Assembly: GCF_900090325.1 (NCBI RefSeq)
Contig: NZ_FMHW01000002.1
Location: forward strand, 1,860,001 to 1,924,000
Length of the DNA: 64,000 nucleotides
Direction: 5' to 3'
Source: Micromonospora pallida
GTDB lineage: Bacteria; Actinomycetota; Actinomycetes; Mycobacteriales; Micromonosporaceae
Position 1 is the stretch's first letter, and each line of letters starts with the position of its first letter. Below are positions 51,152-60,610 of this stretch, piece after piece. The position numbers were made by a program, and so were the translations under genes. Below the pieces are notes generated by a model. That model had not been told where the DNA came from. It searched no databases and saw only the letters and a list, made by a program, of their open reading frames with translations.

Positions 51152-51489
51152 GCGGTACGCAGACAGCGGTGCCGGCTCTCCCACGCCTGCCGTACCCCCC
51201 GGGGGAGGTTCAGCCGCCGCCAGACCAGGCGCAGGGTCCGTCCGTTGATCAGTTGCCGGAGGTCCTCGCAGCGGGTGGTCTCGCGCAGGACGTTCTCGTA
51301 CATCCAGAGCAGGTCGTCCGGGTCACCGAGGTCGAAGGTGCGCTCGGTGCTCCACATCAGCCGTATCGGCAGTTCGACCAGACCGTACTGCGGGCCGGTC
51401 AGCTCGGCGAGGGTGCGCGCGACCACCGCCGGGCGTCCCGGGCGGGCCAGGAACGCCACGCCGGCCGCGGTGGGGGAAAGGCCCTGCAT
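51148..51489 (-). CDS. Small partner of the nucleotidyltransferase (possible antitoxin), unknown
   Basis: A 113-residue protein I do not recognise. It is mainly helical, with FDLGDPDDLLWMYENVLRET and an Arg/Trp-rich C-terminus (LRLVWRRLNLPRGVRQAWES). Position directly upstream of, and overlapping, an AbiEii-like transferase suggests a cognate regulatory partner, but I see no clear helix-turn-helix as in AbiEi. TACCCT six bases before the ATG and no ribosome site suggest a leaderless transcript. It is divergent from the formate dehydrogenase operon. Confidence 0.65.
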   Translation of the reverse strand: MQGLSPTAAGVAFLARPGRPAVVARTLAELTGPQYGLVELPIRLMWSTERTFDLGDPDDLLWMYENVLRETTRCEDLRQLINGRTLRLVWRRLNLPRGVRQAWESRHRCLRTA

Positions 51490-51625
51490 GCAGTCAGGGT
51501 AACTCCCCAGGCGGGCACGCCGGGCCGTCCTCCGGCCGCGCCCCAATAAAGCCTATCTTCCTAGGATGCCCAAGGGAGTGGGTGGTCACCCACCGGGAGA
51601 AGATCCACCGACTCGGGTCGCGACC

Positions 51626-51698
51626 GGCTGTGGTGGTTGCAGGGGACCCTTCCTCATCAAAAAGCGGTAGGAAGGGTCCCCTGCAACCACTACAGCCG
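51626..51698. repeat. Very long perfect hairpin upstream of formate dehydrogenase
   Basis: The arms 51633-51654 and 51669-51690 are perfectly complementary over 22 bp, and pairing continues with one G-T pair to about 29 bp (51626-51698), around a 14-nt loop. It lies 50 bases before the fdhA start. It may be a terminator for transcription entering the operon, a regulatory RNA structure or a dispersed palindromic element. Confidence 0.7.
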
Positions 51699-51747
51699 CG
51701 GGCTGGCCTAAGGTCGACGGGGAGAGGCGCGGAGGGAGGTGCCGGCG

Positions 51748-54700
51748 GTGGGACTGCGGACTTTCCTCGAGGGTTGGCCGGTCTACCGGCAGCTCACCGG
51801 CACGGATCCGCTCGGCCGGGGACCTGCGGCGCAGTCCGCCCGGTCGCGGGCGCTCACCCCACGCACCGAGACTGCCGACCGGGTCGCCCGGTCGGTGTGT
51901 CCGTACTGCGCGGTGGGCTGCGGGCAGCGGGTCTTCGTCACCGACGGGCAGGTCACCCAGATCGAGGGGGACCCGGACAGCCCGATCTCCCGGGGGCGGC
52001 TCTGCCCGAAGGGTTCGGCCAGCAAGTCCCTGGTGACCAGCCCGCTGCGGCAGACCACGGTCCGGTACCGGCGGCCGTACGCCACCGAGTGGGAGGACCT
52101 GGACCTCGACACCGCGCTGGACATGATCGCTGACCGGATCCTCGCCGCGCGGGACGCCACCTGGGAGGACGTCGACGCCGAGGGGCGTCCGCTGAACCGG
52201 ACGCTGGGCATCTCCAGTCTGGGCGGGGCGACGCTGGACAACGAGGAGAACTACCTCATCCGGAAGTTGTTCACCGCGTTGGGCGCGTTGCAGATCGAGA
52301 ACCAGGCGCGGATTTGACACTCCGCCACCGTCCCCGGTCTGGGGACCAGCTTCGGTCGCGGTGGTGCGACGGACTTCCAACAGAACGTCGCCAACGCTGA
52401 CGTCATCGTCATCCAGGGCTCGAACATGGCCGAGGCCCATCCGGTGGGCTTCCAGTGGGTGATGGAGGCGAAGCGGCGCGGCGCCAAGGTGTTCCACGTC
52501 GATCCCCGGTTCACCCGGACCAGCGCGGTCGCCGACACGTACCTGCCGATCCGGGCGGGCACCGACATCGCCCTGCTTGGTGGGGTGGTGCGGTACATCC
52601 TGGAGAACGAGTTGGACTTCCGGGAGTACGTGCTGGCGTACACCAACGCGGCGACGATCGTCAGCGAGGACTTCGTCGACACCGAGGACGGCGACGGGCT
52701 CTTCTCCGGGTTCGACCCGGAGACCAACAGCTACGTGGAGGACAGCTGGCAGTACGCCGGGCACGAGCGCGACTCCGGCAGCGGCCTGACCGCGCGGGAT
52801 CGGGACAGCGCGGCCGGCCTGGCGCACGAGTCGCACGGCGCGCCGGTGCCCGGCGAGGTCCGACGGGACGACACGTTGCGGCATCCGCGCTGCGTGTACC
52901 AGATCCTCAAGCGGCACTTCGCCCGGTACACCCCGGAGATGGTGGAGCGGGTCTGCGGCATCCCGCAGGAGAAGTTCCTCGAGTTGGCCCGGGCGTGGAC
53001 GGAGAACTCGGGTCGGGAGCGGACCGGCTGTCTGATCTATTCGGTGGGGTGGACGCAGCACAGCGTGGGGGTGCAGTACATCCGGACCGGGGCGATCATC
53101 CAGTTGTTGCTGGGCAACGTGGGGCGTCCCGGTGGGGGGATCCTGGCGCTGCGGGGGCACGCGAGCATCCAGGGGTCGACGGACATCCCGACGCTGTTCA
53201 ACCTGCTGCCGGGTTACCTGCCGATGCCCCGGTACGACGCGCACGTGACGTTCGACGACTGGGTGGGCAGCATCGCGCATCCCCGGCAGAAGGGGTTCTG
53301 GGGTAACGCGCGGGCGTACGCGGCGAGTCTGTTGAAGGCGTACTGGGGGGACGCGGCGACGCCGGAGAACGACTTCTGTTACGGGTACCTGCCCCGGCTG
53401 ACCGGGGACCACGGGACGTACCAGCAGGTGTTGAACATGATCGACGGGAAGGTGAAGGGTTACTTCCTGTTGGGTCAGAACCCGGCGGTGGGCTCGGCGC
53501 ACGGCCGCGCACAGCGGTTGGGCATGGCGAACCTGGACTGGCTGGTGGTCCGCGACCTGTTCATGATCGAGAGTGCGACGTTCTGGCGGAACTCTCCGGA
53601 GGTGGAGACCGGCGAGATCGTGCCGGAGGAGTGCCGGACGGAGGTGTTCTTCCTGCCGGCCGCCTCACACGTGGAGAAGGAGGGCACCTTCACCCAGACG
53701 CAGCGGTTGTTGCAGTGGCGGGAGAAGGCGGTGGACCCGCCGGGCGACTGCCGGTCGGAGTTGTGGTTCTTCTATCACCTGGGGCGGCGGCTACGGGAGA
53801 AGCTGGCCGGCTCGACGCTGCCCCGGGACCGGGCGCTGCTGGATCTGACCTGGGACTACCCGACGCACGGTCCGGACGCGGAGCCGAGCGCGGAGGCGGT
53901 GCTGCGGGAGATCAACGGCTTCGAGGTGGGGTCGGGTCGGTTGTTGTCGTCGTTCGTGGAGGCGGCCGACGACGGGTCGACGGCGATCGGGTGCTGGATC
54001 TACAGCGGGGTGTTCGCCGACGGGGTGAACCAGGCGGCGCGGCGGCGGTCGCGACACGAGCAGGACTGGGTGGCGGCCGAGTGGGGTTGGGCGTGGCCGG
54101 CGAACCGGCGGACGCTCTACAACCGGGCGTCGGCGGATCCGGACGGCCGGCCGTGGAGTGAGCGGAAGAAGTACGTCTGGTGGGACGCCGACGCCGGGGA
54201 GTGGACGGGTTACGACGTGCCGGACTTCGAGCGGACGAAGCCGCCGTCGTACCGGCCGCCGGAGGGGGCGACCGGGCTGGCGGGCCTGGCCGGCGACGAC
54301 GCGTTCGTGATGCAGGGTGACGGCAAGGGCTGGTTGTACGCGCCGACGGGGGTGCTGGACGGGCCGTTGCCGACGCACTACGAGCCGGCGGAGTCGCCGG
54401 TGCGGAACCCGTTGTACGGGCAGCAGACGAACCCGACGCGGAAGGTGTACGAGCACCCGGTGAACTCGGTGAACCCGTCCCCGCCGCAGGCCCACGCCGA
54501 GGTGTTCCCGTACGTGTTCACGGTCAGCCGGTTGACGGAGCACCACACGGCGGGTGGGATGAGCCGGACGGTGCGGCCGTTGGCGGAGTTGCAGCCGGAG
54601 ATGTTCGTGGAGGTGTCGCCGGAGTTGGCGGCCGAGCGGGAGCTGACCCACCTGGGGTGGGCGCACCTGGTCTCGGGGCGGGCGGTGATCGAGGCGCGGG

Positions 54701-55020
54701 TGCTGGTGACGGATCGGTTGATCCCGTTGCGGGTGGCGGACCGGGTGGTGCACCAGGTGTGGTTGCCGTACCACTTCGGCACGGAGGGCCTGGTGACGGG
54801 TGATTCGGCGAACGACCTGTTCGGGATCACGTTGGACCCGAACGTGCTGATCCAGGAGAGCAAGGTCGGTACGTGTGACGTGCGGGCGGGCCGCCGGCCG
54901 AGGGGCACGGCGCTGCGGGACCTGCTGGCGGAGTACCAGCGGCGGGCGGGGTTGACGCCGGGCGCGGGTGGTCGACAGGGCGCGCCCGATGCCTCGTCCG
55001 GTCCCGGACAGGGAGAGTGA
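51748..55020 (+). CDS. fdhA: Selenocysteine-containing formate dehydrogenase, catalytic (alpha) subunit
   Basis: One gene read through an in-frame TGA (52315-52317) as selenocysteine, residue 190, giving about 1,090 residues. Evidence: the sequence before (ENQARI) and after (HSATVPGLGTSFGRGG) the TGA matches Sec formate dehydrogenases, and a GGUCU-loop hairpin follows. The N-terminal [4Fe-4S] motif is CPYCAVGC with a fourth Cys near 86 (GRLCPKG). Molybdopterin-binding domains follow to the C-terminus. It oxidises formate to CO2 at a Mo/W bis-MGD centre. GTG 51748 has GGAGGGAGG seven bases upstream. It forms an operon with Fe-S and NrfD-type subunits, and selC, selA and selB follow. Confidence 0.95.
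52318..52372 (+). promoter_or_regulatory. Bacterial SECIS element of fdhA
   Basis: Immediately 3' of the UGA, an apical hairpin TCCCC-GGTCT-GGGGA (52331-52345) presents a GGUCU loop, the loop recognised by SelB in the E. coli fdhF/fdnG SECIS. A lower helix (CCACCG 52325-52330 with CGGTGG 52359-52364) can form below. The loop is 18-22 nt after the UGA, close to the E. coli spacing. Confidence 0.85.
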
Positions 55021-55022
55021 TC

Positions 55023-55931
55023 GTGGACGCCAACAGCCTCTTCGGGCCGCTGGATCCGGCGCCGGACGCGGGTTGGTCGGACGCTCCGCCCCGGATGGGG
55101 TTCTTCACCGACACCAGCGTGTGTATCGGGTGTAAGGCGTGCGAGGTGGCCTGCAAGGAGTGGAACGGGGTGCCCGGGTCGGGCCTGGACCTGCTGGGCA
55201 TGTCGTACGACAACACCGGGGCGTTGACGGCGAACTCGTGGCGGCACGTGGCGTTCGTGGAGCAGCCGCGCCGGGTCGGGCCGGGACCGGCGGCGGGTCC
55301 GCAGTTCCTGGGGATGCCCGGGTCGCAGCCGCCGGGGCGGACCGGTGACGTGAGCGGGCGGTCGGATCTGCGCTGGCTGATGATGTCGGACGTGTGTAAG
55401 CACTGCACCCACGCGGCCTGTCTGGACGTGTGCCCGACCGGGTCGTTGTTCCGGACGGAGTTCGGGACGGTGGTGGTGCAGGAGGACATCTGCAACGGCT
55501 GCGGGTACTGCGTCCCGGCGTGTCCGTACGGGGTGATCGATCAGCGTCAGGGTGACGGCCGGGCGTGGAAGTGCACGTTGTGTTACGACCGGATCGGCGC
55601 GGGCTCGACGCCGGCGTGTGCGCAAGCGTGTCCGACGGAGTCGATCCAGTACGGGCCGTTGGCGGAGCTGCGGGAGCGGGCGGCGGAGCGGGTGGCGGTG
55701 CTGCACGAGCGGGGAGTGCCGGAGGCCCGGTTGTACGGGCACGACCCGGACGACGGGGTGGGCGGGGACGGTGCGTTCTTCCTGTTGCTGGACGAGCCGG
55801 AGGTGTACGGTCTGCCGCCGGACCCGGTGGTGACGACGCGGGACCTGCCCCGGATGTGGCGACGGGCGGGGGTGGCGGCGTTGGCGATGGCGGCGGCGGT
55901 GGTGGCGGCGTTCGCCGGTGGCCGGTCGTGA
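55023..55931 (+). CDS. fdhB: Formate dehydrogenase iron-sulfur (beta) subunit
   Basis: A 302-residue ferredoxin-type electron-transfer subunit. Four [4Fe-4S] cysteine clusters are visible: CIGCKACEVACKEW, CKHCTHAACLDVCPTG, CNGCGYCVPACPYG and CTLCYDRIGAG with a final CAQACPTE. The C-terminal hydrophobic segment (VAALAMAAAVVAAFAGG) would anchor it next to the membrane, as in FdnH/FdoH-type subunits. GGGAGA lies six bases before the GTG at 55023; a GTG at 55017 overlaps the fdhA stop and is an alternative. The stop overlaps the next gene by 4 bases. It passes electrons from the catalytic to the membrane subunit. Confidence 0.92.
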   Translation: MDANSLFGPLDPAPDAGWSDAPPRMGFFTDTSVCIGCKACEVACKEWNGVPGSGLDLLGMSYDNTGALTANSWRHVAFVEQPRRVGPGPAAGPQFLGMPGSQPPGRTGDVSGRSDLRWLMMSDVCKHCTHAACLDVCPTGSLFRTEFGTVVVQEDICNGCGYCVPACPYGVIDQRQGDGRAWKCTLCYDRIGAGSTPACAQACPTESIQYGPLAELRERAAERVAVLHERGVPEARLYGHDPDDGVGGDGAFFLLLDEPEVYGLPPDPVVTTRDLPRMWRRAGVAALAMAAAVVAAFAGGRS

Positions 55932-57091
55932 CCGGGGACGGGCGGCCGGTCGGAGAACTGTTCCGGCGGTTCCGGGAGCGGTTGGCGGCTGCGGACACCG
56001 GCGACGGGCAGCGGTTGGCGGCTGGCGAGGATGCCGCCGGGAAGCGGCTGGCGACTGCGGAGGGCGCTGGCGGCGCGCGGGCAGGCGCCGGGGCAGGAGG
56101 CGACCGGGCGTCGAGGGCGGGGCGTCGGGGACGGCGGGGTGGTGAGGAGCTGGCGGTGCCGCCGGTGGAGTTCACCTCGTACTACGGTCGGCCGATCGTG
56201 AAGCCGCCGGTATGGAAGTGGGACATTCCGGCGTACCTGTTCACCGGTGGGTTGGCGGCGGGGTCGTCGTTGCTGGCGGTGGGCGGCCAGGTGACGGGTC
56301 GGCCGGCGTTGCGGCGGGCGGGCCGGCTGGCCGCGTTGGGCGCGGTGGGGGCGAGCGCGGTCTTCCTGGTCCACGACCTGGGTCGGCCGGCGCGGTTCCA
56401 CCACATGCTGCGGGTGGCGAAGCTGACCTCGCCGATGTCGGTGGGGACGTGGATCCTGACGGTGTTCGGGCCGGCGGCCGGGGTGGCGGCGGTGGCGGAG
56501 GCCGCGCCGTGGCTGCCGGAGCGGGGTGTGCCGGGGCTGGCGCGTCGGGTGTTGCCGCCGGTGGGGCGGGGCGCCGGATGGGTCGCGGCGGTGACCGCAC
56601 CGGCGTTGGCGACGTACACCGGGGTGCTGTTGGCGGACACGGCGGTGCCGTCGTGGCACGAGGCGTACCCGGAGCTGCCGGTGGTCTTCGCGGGCAGCGC
56701 GCTGGCCAGCGGCGCGGGGGTGGGCCTGCTGGCCGCCCCGGTGCGGCAGGCGGGGCCGGCGCGGCGGCTGGCGGTGGCGGGTGCGGCGGTGGAGTTGGCC
56801 GCCGTGCACCGGGTGGAGACGCGGCTGGGGCTGCTGAGCGAGCCGTACCGGGTGGGTCGGGCGGGCCGGTTGCTGCGGGCGGCTCGGTTGTTGACGGCGG
56901 CCGGGGCGGTGGGTGCGCTGGTGGGCCGGCGGAGTCGGGTGGTGTCGGCGGTGGCGGGGGCGGCGTTGCTGGCGGGGTCGGTGGCGACCCGGTTCGGGAT
57001 CTTCCACGGTGGGGTGGCGTCGGCCCGGGACCCGAAGTACACGGTGGTGCCGCAGCGGGAGCGGCTGGACCGGCGGACGGCCGACGGATAG
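55928..57091 (+). CDS. NrfD-type membrane subunit of formate dehydrogenase
   Basis: A 387-residue integral membrane protein of the NrfD/PsrC family. The first about 85 residues are polar and low-complexity, including [17 protein letters not shown]. Then come about eight to nine hydrophobic helices ([50 protein letters not shown]). LGRP and SPMSVGTW are typical NrfD marks. It would transfer electrons to menaquinone. The GTG overlaps the fdhB stop by 4 bases. Using NrfD in place of a cytochrome b gamma subunit is known in some formate dehydrogenases. tRNA-Sec starts 64 bases downstream. Confidence 0.9.
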   Translation: MTGDGRPVGELFRRFRERLAAADTGDGQRLAAGEDAAGKRLATAEGAGGARAGAGAGGDRASRAGRRGRRGGEELAVPPVEFTSYYGRPIVKPPVWKWDIPAYLFTGGLAAGSSLLAVGGQVTGRPALRRAGRLAALGAVGASAVFLVHDLGRPARFHHMLRVAKLTSPMSVGTWILTVFGPAAGVAAVAEAAPWLPERGVPGLARRVLPPVGRGAGWVAAVTAPALATYTGVLLADTAVPSWHEAYPELPVVFAGSALASGAGVGLLAAPVRQAGPARRLAVAGAAVELAAVHRVETRLGLLSEPYRVGRAGRLLRAARLLTAAGAVGALVGRRSRVVSAVAGAALLAGSVATRFGIFHGGVASARDPKYTVVPQRERLDRRTADG

Positions 57092-57154
57092 GCGCCGCGC
57101 ACGACCGGAGCCTCGGCCGCGTGGTCGGCCGGGCGTTGTGGTTTAGTGCCGGGT

Positions 57155-57250
57155 GGAGGCGTTCAGGTGGCTGGTGCCCCTCCCGGTCTTCAAAACCGGT
57201 GTGGCCCGGGATCCGGGTCAGGCGGGTTCGATTCCCGTCCGTCTCCGCCA
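57155..57250 (+). tRNA. selC: tRNA-Sec (anticodon UCA)
   Basis: A 96-nt tRNA with an encoded CCA end. The anticodon stem-loop (CCGGT-CTTCAAA-ACCGG) shows UCA, which decodes UGA. The acceptor arm GGAGGCG pairs with the 3' CGTCTCC region (one G-T pair), the variable arm is long (GGCCCGGGATCCGGGTC), and the T arm is GCGGG-TTCGATT-CCCGT. The extended variable arm and long acceptor/T helix are selenocysteine-specific. It is charged with Ser, which SelA converts to Sec, and delivered to the ribosome by SelB, both encoded directly downstream. Confidence 0.95.
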
Positions 57251-57266
57251 GCTTCTCACGGGTCGG

Positions 57267-58568
57267 GTGGTGGGTGTGGGGGCGGTTGATCCGCGGCGTC
57301 GGGTGCCGCGTACGGATGTGGTGCTGGCGGATCCCCGGGTGGCCGCGGCGGTCGACGTGTGGGGCCGGGAGCGGGTCAAGGCGGCGGTGGTCGGTGCGCA
57401 GCGGCGGGCCCGGGCCGGGGAGATCGACCCGGCGGAGGTGCCGGCGGCGGCGGTGGCGTCGTTGCCGGCCGGGCTGCCACGGCAGGTGGTGAACGCGACC
57501 GGGGTGGTGCTGCACACGAACCTGGGCCGGGCGGCGCTGGGTGCCCCGGCGGTCGAAGCGGTGGTGGCCGCGGCCGGGCACACGGACGTGGAGCTGGACC
57601 TGCGGACGGGCCGGCGGGCGCGGCGGGGCCGGGACGCGCTGGAGACGTTGGCGGCGGCGGTGCCGGCGGCCGGCGCGGTGCACGTGGTGAACAACGGGGC
57701 GGCGGCGCTGGTCCTGGCCGCCACGGCGTTGGCGGCCGGCCGGGAGATCGTGGTCAGCCGGGGTGAGCTGGTAGAGATTGGCGATGGGTTCCGGTTGCCG
57801 GATCTGCTGGTGAGCACGGGGGCGCGGCTGCGGGAGGTGGGCACCACCAACCGGACGTCGGTGGCGGACTACGCGGCGGCGGTGGGCCCGCAGACGGGTT
57901 TCGTGTTGAAGGTGCACCCGTCGAACTTTGTGGTGTCGGGATTCACCGCGTCGGTGCCGGTGGCGGATCTGGCGCCCTTGGGGGTGCCGGTGGTGGTGGA
58001 CATCGGGTCGGGGTTGTTGGCACCGGATCCGGTGCTGCCGGCGGAGCCGGACGCGGCGAGCGCGTTGCGGGCGGGGGCGGCGCTGGTCACGGCCAGCGGG
58101 GACAAGCTGCTCGGCGGCCCGCAGGCGGGGTTGTTGCTGGGCTCGGCCGAGGTGGTGGAGCGGCTGCGGCGGCATCCGCTGGCGCGGGCGTTGCGGGTGG
58201 ACAAGCTGACGTTGGCGGCGCTGGCGGCGACGCTGCGGGACCCGGCGACCCCGACCCGGCAGGCGCTGCGGGCGGACCCGGCGCGGCTGCGGGCGCGGGC
58301 GGGCCGGCTGCGGGACCGGCTGGTGGCCGACGGGTGCCCGGCCGAGGTGGAGGAGTGCGGGTCGGTGGTCGGCGGGGGCGGTGCGCCGGGGGTGGAGCTG
58401 CCGTCGTGGGCGGTGGCGCTGCCGGAGCGGTTCGCGGAGCCGCTGCGGGTGGGTGACCCGCCGGTGCTGGGTCGGGTGGTACGGGGGCGGCTGCTGCTGG
58501 ACCTGCGGTGCGTGCCGGAGGCGACGGACGACACGCTCCGGGACGCGGTGACCCGGGTGGCCGGCTGA
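57267..58568 (+). CDS. selA: L-seryl-tRNA(Sec) selenium transferase
   Basis: A 433-residue PLP enzyme that converts Ser-tRNA(Sec) to Sec-tRNA(Sec) with selenophosphate. Family marks are [65 protein letters not shown] and the Schiff-base Lys in [14 protein letters not shown] (about 285). GTG codons at 57267, 57270 and 57276 are all possible starts, with no clear ribosome site; it begins 17 bases after tRNA-Sec, so it may be on a processed transcript. selB begins one base after its stop. The SelD selenophosphate synthetase gene is not in the window. Confidence 0.93.
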   Translation: MVGVGAVDPRRRVPRTDVVLADPRVAAAVDVWGRERVKAAVVGAQRRARAGEIDPAEVPAAAVASLPAGLPRQVVNATGVVLHTNLGRAALGAPAVEAVVAAAGHTDVELDLRTGRRARRGRDALETLAAAVPAAGAVHVVNNGAAALVLAATALAAGREIVVSRGELVEIGDGFRLPDLLVSTGARLREVGTTNRTSVADYAAAVGPQTGFVLKVHPSNFVVSGFTASVPVADLAPLGVPVVVDIGSGLLAPDPVLPAEPDAASALRAGAALVTASGDKLLGGPQAGLLLGSAEVVERLRRHPLARALRVDKLTLAALAATLRDPATPTRQALRADPARLRARAGRLRDRLVADGCPAEVEECGSVVGGGGAPGVELPSWAVALPERFAEPLRVGDPPVLGRVVRGRLLLDLRCVPEATDDTLRDAVTRVAG

Positions 58569-58569
58569 C

Positions 58570-60330
58570 ATGTGGGTGGTGGCGACCGCCGGGCATGTCG
58601 ACCACGGCAAGTCGACGCTGGTGCGGGCGTTGACGGGGATGGAACCGGACCGCTGGGCCGAGGAGCGGCGCCGGGGCATGACCATCGACCTGGGTTTCGC
58701 GTGGACGGCGTTGCCGTCGGGGACGACCGTGGCGTTCGTGGACGTGCCGGGGCACGAGCGGTTCGTGCCGAACATGCTGGCCGGGGTGGGGCCGGTCCCG
58801 GCGGCGCTGCTGGTGGTGGCGGCGGACGAGGGGTGGATGCCGCAGTCGGCGGAGCACCTGGCCGCGTTGGACGCCCTCGGGGTGGCGTACGGGCTGGTGG
58901 CGGTGACCCGGGCGGACCTGGCCGATCCGGGGCCGGTGGCGGCGCGGGCCCGGGCGGAGGTGGCCGGCACGTCGTTGGGGGCGGTGGAGGTGGTGCCGGT
59001 CAGCGCGGTGACCGGGGCGGGCCTGCCGGAGCTGCGGGCGGCGTTGGACCGGTTGGGGGCGCGGCTGCCGACGCCGGTGGTCGACGCGCCGGTGCGGCTG
59101 TGGGTGGACCGGTGTTTCACCGTGCGGGGCAGCGGCACCGTGGTCACCGGCACGCTGCGGGCGGGACGGCTGCGGGTCGGCGACGAGCTGGCGGTGGCCG
59201 CCGACGGCAGCCGGGTGCGGGTGCGGGGTCTGCACCGCCTGGGGGTGGCCCGGGACGAGGTGTCGGCGGTGTCGCGGGTGGCGGTGAACCTGCGCGGGGT
59301 GGCCCGGGAGCGGATGGCCCGGGGCGACGCGCTGGTGACGCCGGACCGGTTCGGCCGTACCGAGCTGGTGGACGTGCGGATCTCCGGTGCGCCGGTGGCG
59401 GACCTGCCGGCGTCGGTGATGCTGCACGTCGGGTCGGCGGCGGTGCCGGTGCGGGTGCGGCCGTTGGGCGCCGACACCGCCCGGCTGCGGTTGGCCCGGC
59501 CGTTGCCGCTGCTGGTGGGGGACCGGGCGGTGCTGCGGGATCCGGGGCGGCGGCTGGTGGCCGGTGGGGTGACGGTGCTGGACGTGGCGCCGCCGCCGTT
59601 GGCCCGCCGGGGCGCGGCGGCGGCCCGGGCGGGGGTGCTGGTCGCTCTGGACGGTCGGGCCGATCCGGCGGGGGAGGTACGGCGTCGGGGGCTGGTGCGG
59701 GCCGGGGACCTGGCCCGGATGGGGGTGCCGCCGGTGACGGTCGCGCCGGTTGCCGGCGACTGGCTGGCCGACCCGGAGCACTGGGCCCGGCTGGGCGCGC
59801 GGCTGGCCGCGGAGGTGTCCCGGTACGCGGCGGAGCATCCGCTGGAGTCGGGTGTGCCGGTGGAGGTGCTACGCCGCCGGTTGGGGTTGCCGGAGCGGTC
59901 GTTGGTGGAGGCGCTGGTGCGGGCTCCGCTGCGGGTGCACGCGGGCCGGGTCGGGGCGGGTCCGGTGTCGGCCCTGCCGGAGCGGGTGGCGCGGGCGGTG
60001 GACCGGCTGGGGGTGGAGTTGCGGTCGCGGCCGTTCCGGGCGCCGGAGGCCGACCGGCTCGTGGAGTTGGGGTTGGGGCCCCGGGAGATCGGCGCGGCGG
60101 TGCGGGCGGGGGCGCTGCTGCGGTTGGCGGGCTCCGTGGTGTTGCTGCCAGGGGCGGTGGAGCAGGCGGCGCGGGTGCTGGCCGGGTTGCCGCAGCCGTT
60201 CACGCTCAGCGCGGCCCGGCAGGCGTTGGACACCACCCGTCGGGTGGCGGTGCCGCTGCTGGAGTTGCTGGACGCCCGGGGGGTGACCCGCCGGTTGCCG
60301 GGGGACACGCGGACGGTGCTGTCGCGCTGA
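58570..60330 (+). CDS. selB: Selenocysteine-specific elongation factor
   Basis: A 586-residue GTPase that carries Sec-tRNA(Sec) to UGA codons followed by a SECIS. G-domain motifs are [10 protein letters not shown] (G1), [10 protein letters not shown] (switch I), [13 protein letters not shown] (G3) and TRADL (G4). EF-Tu-like domains follow, and the C-terminal about 200 residues form the winged-helix repeats that bind the SECIS loop. Start ATG 58570 is one base after the selA stop. Length matches typical bacterial SelB. Along with selA, it shows G-rich third codon positions (GTG, CTG, GCG), unlike genes earlier in the window. Confidence 0.95.
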   Translation: MWVVATAGHVDHGKSTLVRALTGMEPDRWAEERRRGMTIDLGFAWTALPSGTTVAFVDVPGHERFVPNMLAGVGPVPAALLVVAADEGWMPQSAEHLAALDALGVAYGLVAVTRADLADPGPVAARARAEVAGTSLGAVEVVPVSAVTGAGLPELRAALDRLGARLPTPVVDAPVRLWVDRCFTVRGSGTVVTGTLRAGRLRVGDELAVAADGSRVRVRGLHRLGVARDEVSAVSRVAVNLRGVARERMARGDALVTPDRFGRTELVDVRISGAPVADLPASVMLHVGSAAVPVRVRPLGADTARLRLARPLPLLVGDRAVLRDPGRRLVAGGVTVLDVAPPPLARRGAAAARAGVLVALDGRADPAGEVRRRGLVRAGDLARMGVPPVTVAPVAGDWLADPEHWARLGARLAAEVSRYAAEHPLESGVPVEVLRRRLGLPERSLVEALVRAPLRVHAGRVGAGPVSALPERVARAVDRLGVELRSRPFRAPEADRLVELGLGPREIGAAVRAGALLRLAGSVVLLPGAVEQAARVLAGLPQPFTLSAARQALDTTRRVAVPLLELLDARGVTRRLPGDTRTVLSR

Positions 60331-60393
60331 TCCGTCCGGTCGGTTGGCCGGTTCGCCGGGTCCGGTGGCGGGCGTGGTGGTTACGGTGGGCGC

Positions 60394-60591
60394 ATGGACC
60401 CTTCCGCGGTCTGGCGGGACCGGCTGCACCGGTGGCGGATCGAGGCGTACCAGGCTCCTGACCTGCGCTTCGCGATCGTCGCGACGAACGGGACGACGGA
60501 GTCCGCACCGGTGTGGCTGTTCGGGATGCCGGCGTTGGCCCGCTGGTTGATGACGCACTCGATCGAGCTGGGTGACCTGGAGCGGGACTGA
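60394..60591 (+). CDS. Small conserved-looking protein, unknown
   Basis: A 65-residue acidic/basic protein (DPSAVWRDRLHRWRIEAYQA, then PVWLFGMPALARWLMTH, ending DLERD). No known domain. TACGGT lies six bases before the ATG and there is no ribosome site, so a leaderless mRNA is likely. Composition and codon use fit a real gene, and it fills the gap between selB and the CNNM protein without overlap. Confidence 0.65.
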   Translation: MDPSAVWRDRLHRWRIEAYQAPDLRFAIVATNGTTESAPVWLFGMPALARWLMTHSIELGDLERD

Positions 60592-60610
60592 CCGGCTGCG
60601 GAGGTTGCGG

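Noticed and set aside
52315..52317. TGA as a real stop that would split fdhA into two genes
   Set aside because: Sequence on both sides aligns as one formate dehydrogenase, a GGUCU SECIS hairpin follows, and selC, selA and selB lie downstream.
56241..60308. 1,355-residue open frame on the minus strand across selA, selB and the NrfD gene
   Set aside because: Low-complexity Arg/Pro/Ser/Thr composition with no motifs; it is a mirror of strongly G-biased codons on the plus strand.
60572..60610. ATG at 60572 as the start of the CNNM gene
   Set aside because: It overlaps the end of the upstream small gene, while GTG 60611 has GGAGG at good spacing.
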